Counted from the stretch's first letter, positions 48,918-57,689 are shown. The stretch: DNA of 64,000 nt from Pigmentiphaga litoralis (GCF_013408655.1 NZ_JACCBP010000001.1:1798001-1862000), one strand, 5' to 3'. Notes: a model not told the origin generated them from the letters alone. Numbers and translations: made by a program.

Positions 48918-49835
48918 ATGGCCCTACCCGGTCCGCATGCCCCAGCTGGCTTGGACGCCTGCACTGCCCACGCTGCTTTTGCGATGCCCCGTGCTTTTGC
49001 GGTGCCTGCTGCTTTTGCGGTGCCTGCTGCTTTTGCGGTGCCTGCTGCTTTTGCGGTGCCCCCTGCTTTTGCGGTGCCCGCTGCTTTTGCCGTACCCGCT
49101 GCCTCCGCCGTGCCCGCTGCTTTTGCCGTGCCCGCCGCCTCTGCCCGTGCAGCCGTGCCGCGGCGCGCTGCACTCGCGACCCGACACGTCCAGGTCATCC
49201 GCGCGTTTGCCCTTGCCCTGCTGGCCGCCCTGCTCGCCGCCCTCCTCCCAAGCGCCGCCCAGGCCCACCCGCACTCCTGGATCGACGTGCGCAGCGCCGT
49301 CCTGTTTGCCGACGACGGCCGAATCACCGGGATCGAACAGCAATGGACCTTTGACGAGCTCTACACCACCTACATCGTCGAAGAAATGGGCGGCGGCAAG
49401 AAGCCATCGCCCAAAGTCGCAGGCCAATTTGCCTCCAAGGTGATCGCCAATCTCGAGCCTTTCCGTTATTTTGTCGACGTGACCGTCGACGGCAAGCCTG
49501 TCAAGCCCGCACGGGTCACGCAATACGCCAGCGAGATGCGCGGCCAGCGGCTATGGCTGCGCTTTGTGGTGCCCCTCGCTACCCCGATCGACCCCCGGCG
49601 GCTGTCCACCGCCTTCAGCGTCTACGACCCGACCTACTACATCGCCATGGAACATGCCGACTTGCGCGCCGTCAGCCTGACAGGCGCCCCGCCCGCCGCC
49701 TGCCAACCCGCCCTTGAACGGACGACGCCGTCACCCAGCGTGCTGGCGCGCGCCTTTTCCATGGACGCCGGCGCGCCGGCCGACGACACCCTGGGCCGGC
49801 AGTTCGCCCAGAAGGTGGTGCTGACATGCCGGTAG
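48918..49835 (+). CDS. DUF1007 exported protein with N-terminal AFAVPA repeats
   Basis: This 305-residue protein has a typical DUF1007 domain from about residue 115, after a signal peptide RAFALALLAALLAALLPSAA ending at AQAHPHSWID. DUF1007 proteins are periplasmic or membrane-facing partners of NicO-type metal permeases. Before the signal peptide there are about 95 extra residues, including ten tandem six-residue units (AFAVPA and variants, residues 20-79) encoded by an 18-base minisatellite. The ATG at 48918 has a strong AGGAG five bases upstream, so translation appears to begin before the repeats, leaving the signal peptide internal. The NicO gene overlaps its end by 10 bases. Confidence 0.82.
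   Translation: MALPGPHAPAGLDACTAHAAFAMPRAFAVPAAFAVPAAFAVPAAFAVPPAFAVPAAFAVPAASAVPAAFAVPAASARAAVPRRAALATRHVQVIRAFALALLAALLAALLPSAAQAHPHSWIDVRSAVLFADDGRITGIEQQWTFDELYTTYIVEEMGGGKKPSPKVAGQFASKVIANLEPFRYFVDVTVDGKPVKPARVTQYASEMRGQRLWLRFVVPLATPIDPRRLSTAFSVYDPTYYIAMEHADLRAVSLTGAPPAACQPALERTTPSPSVLARAFSMDAGAPADDTLGRQFAQKVVLTCR
48975..49154. repeat. 18-bp minisatellite encoding AFAVPA units
   Basis: About ten tandem copies of an 18-base unit (GCTTTTGCGGTGCCTGCT and close variants) run in frame through the start of the DUF1007 gene. Central copies are nearly identical; outer copies carry substitutions such as AFAMPR and ASAVPA. It is not a CRISPR array, since there are no spacers. Confidence 0.9.
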
Positions 49836-50884
49836 CGGTGGCGCGATGGACCCGTCCAGGCATCGGCCTGGCGGCGGTGAGCCTGCTGATGCTGGCGTGC
49901 GCAGCGTCCATCCTGCTGTCGGATCCGGCGGGCGTGACGACCGTCACGACCGGCACCCGTCTGCAGGACTGGCTGATCGGCATCCAGGGCATGCAGCGCG
50001 ACCTGCACCGTGACCTGGCATCGGCCTTGCGCGAGGTCTCCCGCGCGGGCATCACGGCGGCGTGGCCCCTGGTGGTGCTGAGCGCGCTGTACGGGGTGTT
50101 CCATGCCGCCGGGCCCGGTCATGGCAAGGCGGTGATGGCCACCTACCTGACCACGCAGGACGCCCATCTGGGCCGAGGCATCGTGCTGTCGGTGGTGTCG
50201 TCTTTGTTCCAGGGCGCGGTCGCCATCGTGCTGATCGAAACCGTGCTGGGCGTGGTGGGCATGTCGATGCGCCGCGCCCAGGCCACCAGTGTGCAGTTCG
50301 AAGCCGTCAGCTTCGGCCTGCTGGTGTTGCTGGGCCTGATGCTGATGGTGACGCACGGCCGCCGCCTCCTGCGTCAGCGCCGGGCGAGCAAGACGGCGGG
50401 CGCCTCGCAGGCGGGCGCTTCGACCCCGCCCACCTCCCTGACGCCGCCTTCCTTGTTCGCTTCGGGCGGCCAGTGGAAAGCGGTGTGCGACGACTGCGGA
50501 TCCTTCCATGCGCCCAGCGCGGATCACCTGCGGCAACCCCTCACGGCCCGGCACCTGATCGGCGTCGTGCTGGCCATCGGCCTGCGGCCCTGCTCGGGCG
50601 CGGTGCTGGTGCTGCTGGTCGCGCATGCGCTGGACCTGCGGTGGGCGGGCATCGCGGCGGTCGTCGCCATGTCGGTAGGCACCGCGCTGACCGTCTCGGT
50701 CCTGGCCGCGGTGTCGGTCCTGGCGCGCCGCGTCGCGCTGCGGCTCATCGGCGGCACGGCCCGCGCGGCCTGGGCCAATATGGCGCTGTCGGGCGTCGGG
50801 GTGCTCGGCGGGGCGGCGATCTGTATGATGGGCCTCGCCCTGCTGGGCGCCACCCTGGCCACGCCTGCCCACCCCCTCTTCTGA
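49826..50884 (+). CDS. NicO-family nickel/cobalt (metal) transporter, RcnA-like
   Basis: This 352-residue membrane protein has about six or seven helices. The family motif FHAAGPGHGKAVMATYL is near residues 91-107, GLRPCSGAVLVLLVAHAL is in the second half, and a hydrophilic cytoplasmic loop carries CDDCGSFHAPSADH, a possible metal-binding Cys/His cluster. NicO proteins include RcnA nickel/cobalt exporters and uptake proteins; here the DUF1007 partner and the zinc importer across the divergent promoter suggest zinc, nickel or cobalt handling. The ATG at 49826 overlaps the DUF1007 stop and has AGGTGG upstream. Confidence 0.87.
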   Translation: MPVAVARWTRPGIGLAAVSLLMLACAASILLSDPAGVTTVTTGTRLQDWLIGIQGMQRDLHRDLASALREVSRAGITAAWPLVVLSALYGVFHAAGPGHGKAVMATYLTTQDAHLGRGIVLSVVSSLFQGAVAIVLIETVLGVVGMSMRRAQATSVQFEAVSFGLLVLLGLMLMVTHGRRLLRQRRASKTAGASQAGASTPPTSLTPPSLFASGGQWKAVCDDCGSFHAPSADHLRQPLTARHLIGVVLAIGLRPCSGAVLVLLVAHALDLRWAGIAAVVAMSVGTALTVSVLAAVSVLARRVALRLIGGTARAAWANMALSGVGVLGGAAICMMGLALLGATLATPAHPLF

Positions 50885-50885
50885 C

Positions 50886-52310
50886 ATGGCCGCGACCCCG
50901 ACGTCCGAACGATCCCTCAAGCTGACCCTGTGGCTGGTGGCCATCGGGTTCTTCATGCAGACGCTGGACACGACGGTCGTCAACACCGCCCTGCCCGCCA
51001 TGGCCGCCAGCCTGGGCGAAAGCCCGCTGCGCATGCAGTCGGTCGTGATTGCCTACACGTTGACCATGGCCGTGCTGATCCCGGCGTCGGGCTGGATGGC
51101 CGACCGCTTCGGCACCCGCATCGTGTTTTTTTCGGCCATCGTGCTGTTCACGGCCGGATCGGCACTGTGCGCCAGCGCCCAGTCGCTCAACCAGCTGGTG
51201 GCGTGGCGCGTGCTGCAGGGCGCCGGCGGCGCCATGCTGCTGCCGGTGGGCAGGCTGGCGATCCTGCGCACCTTTCCGCGTGAACGGTTGCTGCCCGCCA
51301 TGAGCTTCGTCGCCATTCCCGGCCTGGTCGGTCCGCTGGTGGGGCCGACCGTGGGCGGCTGGCTGTCCGAATGGGCGTCGTGGCACTGGGTGTTCCTGAT
51401 CAACATCCCGGTCGGCATAGTCGGTGGCATCGCCACCTGGCTGCACCTGGCCGACAGCCGCGAAGACCACCCCCACCGCTTCGACCTGGGCGGCTACCTG
51501 ATGCTGGCGTTCGGCATGGCCGCGATTTCGCTGGCGCTGGACGGCCTGTCGGGTTCCGGCATGCGGCATGCGCCCGCCTTCGTGCTGCTGATCTTCGGCA
51601 TCGTGGCGGTGGTGGCCTACTGGCTGCACGCGCACCGCAAGCCCGACCCCATCTTTCCACCCGACCTGTTTGCCATCCATACCTTTACCGTGGGCATGCT
51701 GGGCAGTCTGTTCGCGCGAATCGGCGCCGGCGCCATGCCCTTTCTGCTGCCGCTGTTGCTGCAGGTCAGCCTGGGCTATTCGCCGTCCCACGCGGGGATG
51801 ATGATGCTGCCCGTGGCGGCGGCCGGCATGCTCAGCAAGCGGATCGCCACCCCCTTGATCACCCGGCTGGGCTACCGCAGCGTGCTGGTCTGGAACACCC
51901 TGCTGGTCGGCTCCTTGATGGCCGTGTTCGCGCTGATCGGGCCCACGCAGCCCATCGGCGTCCACCTGCTGCTGCTCGCCGTATTCGGCGCCGTCAATTC
52001 GCTGCAGTTCACCGCCATGAACACGCTTTGCATCAAGGACCTGCAACCGCACAACGCCAGTTCGGGCAACAGCCTGTTTTCCATGATCCAGATGCTGTCG
52101 ATGAGCCTGGCCGTGACGACGGCGGGCGCCGTGCTGAGCGCCTTCACCCGCGCCACCGACCATGGCAACCCCGGCGACACGCTGGCCGCCTTTCACGCGA
52201 CCTTCTTGTGCGTCGGCCTGATCACCGCGGCGTCGGCATGGATCTTCTGGCAGCTATCGCCCGACGTGACGCCCACGAAACGCAAGGAAGTCGAGATCGA
52301 CGTGGCCTGA
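50886..52310 (+). CDS. DHA2 family MFS drug transporter (EmrB/QacA type)
   Basis: This 474-residue membrane protein has fourteen predicted helices. The DHA2 signature LDTTVVNTALPAMAASL is near residues 27-43, GWMADRFGTRIVFF is the loop 2-3 motif, and GPLVGPTVGGWLSEWASWHWVFLINIPVG is motif C of exporters. It probably expels drugs or toxic organics with proton uptake. It starts one base after the NicO stop, so it may be read with the DUF1007-NicO unit, but its function is not clearly metal-related. Confidence 0.9.
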   Translation: MAATPTSERSLKLTLWLVAIGFFMQTLDTTVVNTALPAMAASLGESPLRMQSVVIAYTLTMAVLIPASGWMADRFGTRIVFFSAIVLFTAGSALCASAQSLNQLVAWRVLQGAGGAMLLPVGRLAILRTFPRERLLPAMSFVAIPGLVGPLVGPTVGGWLSEWASWHWVFLINIPVGIVGGIATWLHLADSREDHPHRFDLGGYLMLAFGMAAISLALDGLSGSGMRHAPAFVLLIFGIVAVVAYWLHAHRKPDPIFPPDLFAIHTFTVGMLGSLFARIGAGAMPFLLPLLLQVSLGYSPSHAGMMMLPVAAAGMLSKRIATPLITRLGYRSVLVWNTLLVGSLMAVFALIGPTQPIGVHLLLLAVFGAVNSLQFTAMNTLCIKDLQPHNASSGNSLFSMIQMLSMSLAVTTAGAVLSAFTRATDHGNPGDTLAAFHATFLCVGLITAASAWIFWQLSPDVTPTKRKEVEIDVA

Positions 52311-52469
52311 AGGGTGGCGGGTGGCGTGGCTGCCGGACCCCATCGTGCCGGAGCCTGCAGCGACTTGCCGGAACGCCGCCAGGCCGCATGGACAAAGGCG
52401 TCCAGCCTGCCCGACGCATCCGGCGGCATGGTCGGGTAAAATCGATCCTTTGCCTGCGACCAAGACGCC

Positions 52470-53369
52470 ATGTGGTTCAAGAACCTGCTGATTTACCGCC
52501 TTCCCGCCCCCTGGGCCATGACGTCCGAACAACTCGAGGAACTGCTGGCCGAACAAGCCTTTACGTCGGGCTCGAGCCAGGAAATGCAAACCCAGGGCTG
52601 GGCGCCGCCCCGTGAAAACGGCGGCCTGGTGTATGGCCTCGGCAACAACCTGCTGCTGAACCTGCGCACCGAAAAGAAACTGCTGCCTGCCAGCGTCGTG
52701 AACCAGGTCGCCAAGGCCAAGGCGCAAGAAATCGAAGAGCAGCAGGGCTTCAAGCCCGGCCGCAAGCAGATGAAGGAAATCAAGGAAAACGTGACGGAAA
52801 CCTTGATGCCGCGCGCCTTCAGCATCCAGCGCGACACCCGCGCCTGGATCGACACCAAGAACGGCTGGCTGGTGCTGGACGCGTCGTCGCCCACCAAGGC
52901 CGACGAATTCCTGCAGTTGCTGAACAAGTCGGTGGAACGCATGCCGATGGCCAATCTGCATGTCGAGATGTCGCCCGCCGCCGCAATGACTGACTGGCTG
53001 TCCCGTGACGAAGCGCCCGTCAACTTCACGATCGACCAGGATACCGAACTGCGCTCGTCCGGCGAAGGCCGTGCCACCGTGCGCTATGTGCGCCAGTCGA
53101 TCGAAGCCGACGACGTGCGCCGCCACATCGAAGCTGGCAAGCAGGTCACCCGCCTGGCCATGACCTGGACCGACCGCGTGTCGTTCGTGTTGACGGAATC
53201 CCTGGCGATCAAGCGCGTTGCACCGCTGGACGTCATCAAGGAAAACACCGACTCGACCGGCGTGAATGACGACGAACGTTTCGACAGCGACTTCACGATG
53301 ATGACCGGCGAAATCGGCAAGCTGCTGGCCGACGTGGTCGAAGCGCTGGGCGGCGAAAAGAAGGACTGA
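52470..53369 (+). CDS. rdgC: Recombination-associated protein RdgC
   Basis: This 299-residue protein is a DNA-binding ring dimer that coats double-stranded DNA and can restrain RecA. The N-terminus [12 protein letters not shown] and the segment [31 protein letters not shown] are diagnostic, as are [19 protein letters not shown] and the C-terminal [22 protein letters not shown]. In Neisseria, RdgC aids pilin variation; in E. coli it is needed when certain recombination functions are lost. The 159-base gap upstream holds its promoter. It stands alone. Confidence 0.95.
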   Translation: MWFKNLLIYRLPAPWAMTSEQLEELLAEQAFTSGSSQEMQTQGWAPPRENGGLVYGLGNNLLLNLRTEKKLLPASVVNQVAKAKAQEIEEQQGFKPGRKQMKEIKENVTETLMPRAFSIQRDTRAWIDTKNGWLVLDASSPTKADEFLQLLNKSVERMPMANLHVEMSPAAAMTDWLSRDEAPVNFTIDQDTELRSSGEGRATVRYVRQSIEADDVRRHIEAGKQVTRLAMTWTDRVSFVLTESLAIKRVAPLDVIKENTDSTGVNDDERFDSDFTMMTGEIGKLLADVVEALGGEKKD

Positions 53370-53435
53370 CCGGACTGCCGTCCGCCACGCAACGGACCGC
53401 ATCACTGACCATCGGGAAAGGGATCGCGACCGCCG

Positions 53436-54851
53436 TTATCCCTGGCGCGGCCGCATCGCGGCGCGCGCCGTCATGATCCCCAGCGCCGGGAACACCGCAA
53501 ACAGCGCAAAAAGCGCAATCGCGGCATGTTTCGCGCCGTCGACCCCGCCCGGCGTCGTCAGCCCGGCCGCGTTCGCCACCCACCCGGCCAGCGCCGCACC
53601 AATCGCCATCGCGTACAGCTGCACGGTCGTGACGGCGGACGAGGCCAGGTTGGCCTCTTCCGGCCGCGCCGACCGGAACACCCGCGTCACCAGGTGCGGC
53701 CAGCACAGGCCAACCCCAAAGCCCACCCCACCCAGCGCGATGCATAGCACCACGAAGCCGGCCAGGGTATCGACCCAGGTCGGCTGCGGCAGCAACACGG
53801 CCAGCGCCAGCAGCGCCGCCGTCATCACGATCGGCCCCAGGCCCACCAGACGCACGGCAGACGGCCCGGTCCGCCCCGAAAACAGCAACGCCGCCACCGT
53901 CCAGCCGCCCGCCATCACCGCCGTCAGGTAGCCGGCTTCGAGCGGGCTGCGGTCGTGGATGACCTGCAAAAAGTAGGGCGCAAAAATCTCTGTCGTCACG
54001 CCCAGCATCAGCAAGGCCATCGTCGCGTAGCAGGCGCCCAGCACCGTGCGGACCGAATACGCGCCGGTGGGCAGCAGGCGCACCGCGCTGCGGCCATCCA
54101 GCCAGGCAATCATGCCGCCCATCACCACGCCCAGGGCCACGCAGGCGATGCGAGCCGCATTGTCTTCAAACAGGCTGCCGACCGAGAACGCCAGGACCGA
54201 TCCGGCCAGCAAGCCCAGCCGGCCCCAGGCGACCGTGACCTTGGTCGGGCCGCGCGCGTCTTGTGCCGGCACCAGCGAACTGACAATGACCGCCAGCAAG
54301 GCGGCTACCGGCAGCAGCGCCCAGAACGCCAGCCGCCAGTGGCCGGACTGGGCAAACATGCCGCCAATCGCCGGCCCCGACAAGGTCGCCACGCCCCACA
54401 TGGCCGACACGAAAGCCAGCGCCCGCGCCCACAGTCGGGATTCATACACCAGCCGGATCAATGCGTAGGACAACGCCAGCAGCAGCCCGCCCGCCAGGCC
54501 CTGCAGCGTACGGCCCGCCAGCAACACCGCCATGGCCGGGGCGATGGCGCACACCACCGTGCCCAGACAGAACACCACCAGCGCCGACAGATAGGCCTTG
54601 CGCGGGCCCAGCCGGCCAATCAGCCGGGACGACAGCGCCGAGCCCAGGATGGAGGCAATCACGAACAGCGTCGTGCTCCACGCGTAGACTTCCAGCCCGC
54701 CAATGTCCTTCACGATCGACGGCATGACGGTCGTCACGACATAGACATTGATGGCGTGGAGCGCCACCCCACCGGCCAGCGCGAGCGAGCGCAGTCCGTT
54801 GCGGCCGGTCATCAGTTCCAGCAGCGAAGAAGATTCGTGTTCAGAAGCCAT
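53436..54851 (-). CDS. MFS transporter (14-TM, DHA2-like)
   Basis: This 471-residue membrane protein has 12-14 predicted helices. Motif A-like SRLIGRLGPRKAYLSAL and motif C-like ALAFVSAMWGVATLSGPAIGGMFAQSGHWRLAFW are present. The subfamily is less clear than for the gene at 50886: NVYVVTTVMPSIVKDIGG resembles EmrB/DHA2 starts, whereas the rest is divergent. The substrate is unknown. It begins with ATG 54851 and runs convergently towards rdgC. Its promoter should lie in 54852-55030, downstream of the terminator at 55032-55110. Confidence 0.85.
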   Translation of the reverse strand: MASEHESSSLLELMTGRNGLRSLALAGGVALHAINVYVVTTVMPSIVKDIGGLEVYAWSTTLFVIASILGSALSSRLIGRLGPRKAYLSALVVFCLGTVVCAIAPAMAVLLAGRTLQGLAGGLLLALSYALIRLVYESRLWARALAFVSAMWGVATLSGPAIGGMFAQSGHWRLAFWALLPVAALLAVIVSSLVPAQDARGPTKVTVAWGRLGLLAGSVLAFSVGSLFEDNAARIACVALGVVMGGMIAWLDGRSAVRLLPTGAYSVRTVLGACYATMALLMLGVTTEIFAPYFLQVIHDRSPLEAGYLTAVMAGGWTVAALLFSGRTGPSAVRLVGLGPIVMTAALLALAVLLPQPTWVDTLAGFVVLCIALGGVGFGVGLCWPHLVTRVFRSARPEEANLASSAVTTVQLYAMAIGAALAGWVANAAGLTTPGGVDGAKHAAIALFALFAVFPALGIMTARAAMRPRQG

Positions 54852-55031
54852 TGCGAGAAGCGGGCAGCGTCCGATCGGCAGGACCGGCCACGTCCGGGGT
54901 CCGCAGGCTGGGCCTGGGAAAGGAGGAAGCCGGCGCGTCGGCGCCGCGTGTCATTGTGAGCGAGGCGCCACAATACCTGAAAGGCCAGGTACGCACCTGA
55001 AAGGTGCATCGATCCGTAGGGGGATTGAGGG

Positions 55032-55110
55032 AAATAAAAATCGGGTCCGTTGCCCGGTTCGACAGCCGGCGTGAGCCGGAGGGGGAGTCGAACGGGGCAG
55101 CGGACCCGAT
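55032..55110 (-). terminator. Long nested stem-loop terminator
   Basis: On the minus strand ATCGGGTCCG pairs with CGGACCCGAT (10 bp, perfect), GCCCCGTTCGAC pairs with GTCGAACCGGGC (12 bp, one mismatch) and CCGGC pairs with GCCGG around a 4-base loop. The stem is followed by TTTTTATTT. This is a strong intrinsic terminator, unusually long, about 190 bases after the terC stop. Confidence 0.8.
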
Positions 55111-55266
55111 GCAGGTTCGCCAGACGATCCCGAGCGTGCCAGCTGCGGGGAGGTGGTCGGGCGGGGAATCCGCCGCGCCACCAGAAGGCACATTCGGGAG
55201 CCGGATCATCGCGCAGACTTGATGCTGCGTTGCTCCCGCAGGAGGAGATGACCCGGCCCTACCGGT

Positions 55267-55294
55267 CGGCGCCGCCCGTCCGGGCGCGGCGCCG
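55267..55294. terminator. GC-rich hairpin just after terC
   Basis: CGGCGCCGC pairs with GCGGCGCCG (9 bp) around a GC-rich 10-base loop, 5 bases after the terC stop. There is no U run on the minus strand. It may protect the 3' end of the terC mRNA, with real termination at the stem-loop at 55032-55110. Confidence 0.45.
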
Positions 55295-55299
55295 GCCGT

Positions 55300-56028
55300 T
55301 CAGACCGCCTCGGAAGGCGAATGCGAAAGCGGTTTGGCGGTACGCGCCTGGTTCACCATGCGGGCGCCGCCCAGCACGCCAATCAGCGCAAGGGGATAGG
55401 CCACCCAGACGATCCAGGGGTTGGCCGCCACATACGGGGCAACCAGAGGTTCACCCGACACCATCTTGACCGAGGTAATGACGAGCACGCCGGCGCCGAT
55501 GTACATGATTTGCGGATACTTGCCGAGCAGCGCCAGGATCAGGCGGCTACCCCAGACCATGATCGGCACGCTGATCAGCAGGCCCAGGATCACGAGCAGG
55601 AAGTTGCCGTGCGCGGCGCCGGCCACTGCCAGCACGTTGTCCACGCCCATGACGGCGTCGGCAATGATGATGGTCTTGAGCGCAGCAGCGAACGTGACGG
55701 TGCCGCCATGTTCGTCGTGACCGCCCTCACCCGCCGTCAGCAGGCGGTAGGCAATCCACAGCAGCGCGAGTCCACCCACCAGCAGCAGGCCCGGGATCTT
55801 GAGCAGCCAGACGACGACCAGGGTCATCAGGGTACGGACGACGATGGCGCCCACCGTGCCCCAGACGACGGCTTTTTTCTGCAGGTGTTTCGGTAGATTG
55901 CGTGCTGCAAGCGCGATGACGATCGCGTTGTCGCCGGCCAGCACGATGTCGATCACGATGATCGCGCCGAGGGCCATAAGGAACTGCATGGTGAAAGTTT
56001 CGGCGGCAAGCGCACTGAGCCATTCCAT
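55300..56028 (-). CDS. TerC family membrane protein
   Basis: This 242-residue TerC-family protein has about seven helices. The acidic metal-site motifs IVIDIVLAGDNAIVIALAARNLP (first half) and IIIADAVMGVDNVLAVAGAA (second half) are both present. TerC proteins under Mn riboswitches, such as Alx or MeeF/YkoY, export manganese or help load it onto exported proteins. The ATG at 56028 has GGAG eight bases upstream; an upstream TTG at 56046 lies before this Shine-Dalgarno and is less likely. A yybP-ykoY riboswitch precedes the gene, supporting the manganese role. Confidence 0.92.
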   Translation of the reverse strand: MEWLSALAAETFTMQFLMALGAIIVIDIVLAGDNAIVIALAARNLPKHLQKKAVVWGTVGAIVVRTLMTLVVVWLLKIPGLLLVGGLALLWIAYRLLTAGEGGHDEHGGTVTFAAALKTIIIADAVMGVDNVLAVAGAAHGNFLLVILGLLISVPIMVWGSRLILALLGKYPQIMYIGAGVLVITSVKMVSGEPLVAPYVAANPWIVWVAYPLALIGVLGGARMVNQARTAKPLSHSPSEAV

Positions 56029-56120
56029 GAACGGATCTCCAGACAAGGTTGAGTGACCTCAGCTGGCGCAGGAACGACAAAGGAAGGGTGGGAATCCTAT
56101 GCATACCTTGACACCAGGCT

Positions 56121-56232
56121 GCAAAGGTCTTGTCCAGTCACCGTGAGTGACCTGTACGACCGGAAGGAGGCGAGCCCCTACGTATTGACGATCGTACAAA
56201 AGAGCTTGCGCTCTCGAACTACTCCCCTTTGG
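56121..56232 (-). ncRNA. yybP-ykoY manganese riboswitch upstream of terC
   Basis: The minus-strand leader contains the hallmark CAAAGGGGAGTAG at the 5' side, CGTCAATACG in the middle and GACCTTTGCA at the 3' side. CAAAGG (56231-56226) pairs with CCTTTG (56127-56122) as helix P1. These are the conserved features of the yybP-ykoY aptamer, which binds Mn2+ and turns on efflux genes, and terC is its most common target. The about 90 bases between the aptamer and the ATG would be the expression platform. Confidence 0.85.
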
Positions 56233-56383
56233 AGGGGCAGCGATTTCCGCTGCTGGAATGCATTTTCCGGATCCGCCGCACAATGTCAACCAGAACAGGC
56301 GGATTGTTACGGTTCGGGCATACAGGGAAATACCCTGAGCCACCCTGCCCGGCCGGTGTCGGCGCCCGGGGTGACCGGACGGC

Positions 56384-56439
56384 GGCTGCGGCATGCCGGC
56401 TGTTGTTTGCAGGCTGCGGCATGCCGGCTGCTGTACGCC
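56384..56439. repeat. 28-bp tandem duplication
   Basis: The word GGCTGCGGCATGCCGGCTG occurs at 56384 and 56412, followed by similar TTGTTTGCA/CTGTACGCC ends, giving a tandem repeat with period 28. Each unit contains the dyad CGGCATGCCG. Its role is unknown; it may fold into two short hairpins. Confidence 0.65.
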
Positions 56440-56456
56440 GGCGGCCGAAGTCCAAG

Positions 56457-56484
56457 GCCAGACGTCACACATTGGACGTCTGGC
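56457..56484 (-). terminator. Hairpin after the Bug gene
   Basis: GCCAGACGTC pairs perfectly with GACGTCTGGC (10 bp) around the 8-base loop ACACATTG, 36 bases after the stop of the minus-strand Bug gene. No U run follows, so termination may be weak. Confidence 0.5.
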
Positions 56485-56520
56485 ATGGCATTCAACACGG
56501 CCACGCTATGGCGCCTTGGC

Positions 56521-57492
56521 TTACTCCGGATTGACGCCGGCAGCCTTCATGACCGGGCCCCACTTTTCGACCTCGGCCTTCAGGTGCGTACGCAGCCCTT
56601 CGGTCGATGCCTTTTCAGGCGTGGCGATGATGGCGCCGAGCTTGGCCATGGCGTCCTTGAACTTCGGATCCGCCAGGCCAGCCAGCAGCGCGGCGTTCAG
56701 GCGGTCGACCACCGGCTTGGGGGTGCCCTTGGGCAGGTAGATGCCGTGCCAGACCACCATCTCGAAGTTGTCCAGGCCCTGCTCGGCCAGGGTGGGCAGA
56801 TCCGGCAACACGGCCAGGCGCTGCTTGGTGGTCGCGCCGTAGGCTTTCACACGGCCCGACTGGATCAACTGCGTGGTTTGTGTGGTCTGGTCGCACAGCA
56901 GGTCTACCTGGCCGCCCTGCAGGTCGGTCATGGCCGGACCCGTACCGCTGTACGGAATCGTGGTCACGTCCATCATGTTGATGCGGCTCAGGAACAGCAC
57001 GCCGCACAGTTGCGACACGGCGCCCATACCGGCATTGGCCAGGTTCACCTTGCCGCGATTGGCCTGCAGGTAGGCGTACAGCTCTTTGTAGTTGTTCGGC
57101 GGCAGGTCCTTGCGGCCCACCAGCGTCATGGGCACATCAACGACCTGGCCGACGTATTCGAAGTCGGTCAGCGGATTGAAGCGCAGCTTTTTGTACAGCG
57201 CCGGCGCGGTCGACATGCCGGTGTGATGGATCAGCGCAGTATAGCCGTCGGGTGCAGCGCGGGCCACGGTATCCGCAGCGATGGTGCCGCCCGCGCCGGT
57301 CTTGTTTTCGGCAACGACCGTGACGCCCAGGTTCTGCCCCATGGCTTCGGCCAGGCGCCGCGCGACCACGTCGGTCGGGCCGCCCGCGGCGAACGGGATG
57401 ATCAGCTGGATGGGACGGGCGGGATAGTTCTGGGCAAAGGCGCTCAGCGACGCGGCGCTCAGGACGGTGGCCAGGATCAGGCGATGCAGCAT
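56521..57492 (-). CDS. Bug-family (TctC-like) substrate-binding protein
   Basis: This 323-residue periplasmic protein has a signal peptide ending SAFAQ (residue 21) and the mature start NYPARPIQLIIPFAAGGPTDVVARRLAEAM, the classic Bug motif. GAGGTIAADTVARAAPDGYT and the C-terminal VVDRLNAALLAGLADPKFKDAMAKLGA are also standard. Bug proteins are very abundant in Bordetella-related genomes and bind carboxylates or similar small anions, sometimes for TctAB permeases, which are absent here. Its place at the end of the catabolic operon suggests it captures that pathway's substrate. Confidence 0.93.
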   Translation of the reverse strand: MLHRLILATVLSAASLSAFAQNYPARPIQLIIPFAAGGPTDVVARRLAEAMGQNLGVTVVAENKTGAGGTIAADTVARAAPDGYTALIHHTGMSTAPALYKKLRFNPLTDFEYVGQVVDVPMTLVGRKDLPPNNYKELYAYLQANRGKVNLANAGMGAVSQLCGVLFLSRINMMDVTTIPYSGTGPAMTDLQGGQVDLLCDQTTQTTQLIQSGRVKAYGATTKQRLAVLPDLPTLAEQGLDNFEMVVWHGIYLPKGTPKPVVDRLNAALLAGLADPKFKDAMAKLGAIIATPEKASTEGLRTHLKAEVEKWGPVMKAAGVNPE

Positions 57493-57689
57493 GAGTAAGT
57501 CTCCTCAAGGTGGACAGGAACGCACCGGTCAGGCTCTGGCCTTCTTGTTGTTGCCGGGCGGTAGAACAGATCATGGTGTGCGGCCTTGCGCAGTCCCGCC
57601 ATTGGGCGAAGCACTGACAGACCGGTACCGCAAAAGAACGAGATGAAGCCGGAAATTTCAGGTAAGGGGCGCAAAGTCAGGTCGCCAAA

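Larger units (their letters stand above)
54852..55299. other. 448-base intergenic region between terC and the MFS gene
   Basis: No gene is supported. The region contains a GC-rich hairpin at 55267-55294 just after terC, a 70-base nested stem-loop with a U run at 55032-55110, and an A/T-richer stretch next to the MFS start. A small RNA ending at the stem-loop is possible but cannot be shown from sequence. Confidence 0.6.
56233..56520. other. Intergenic region between the riboswitch and the Bug gene
   Basis: No gene is visible in these 288 bases. They contain a 28-base tandem duplication at 56384-56439 and a hairpin at 56457-56484. The part near 56240 should hold the promoter of the riboswitch-terC transcript. 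Short open frames across it lack coding character. Confidence 0.6.

Noticed and set aside
48975..49154. Regular repeats that could suggest a CRISPR array
   Set aside because: Units are contiguous without spacers, 18 bases long and in frame, so this is a coding minisatellite.
55040..55110. tRNA-like structure (GTTCGAC loop and paired ends)
   Set aside because: It folds as one nested stem without D-arm, anticodon arm or CCA-like acceptor, and ends in a U run.
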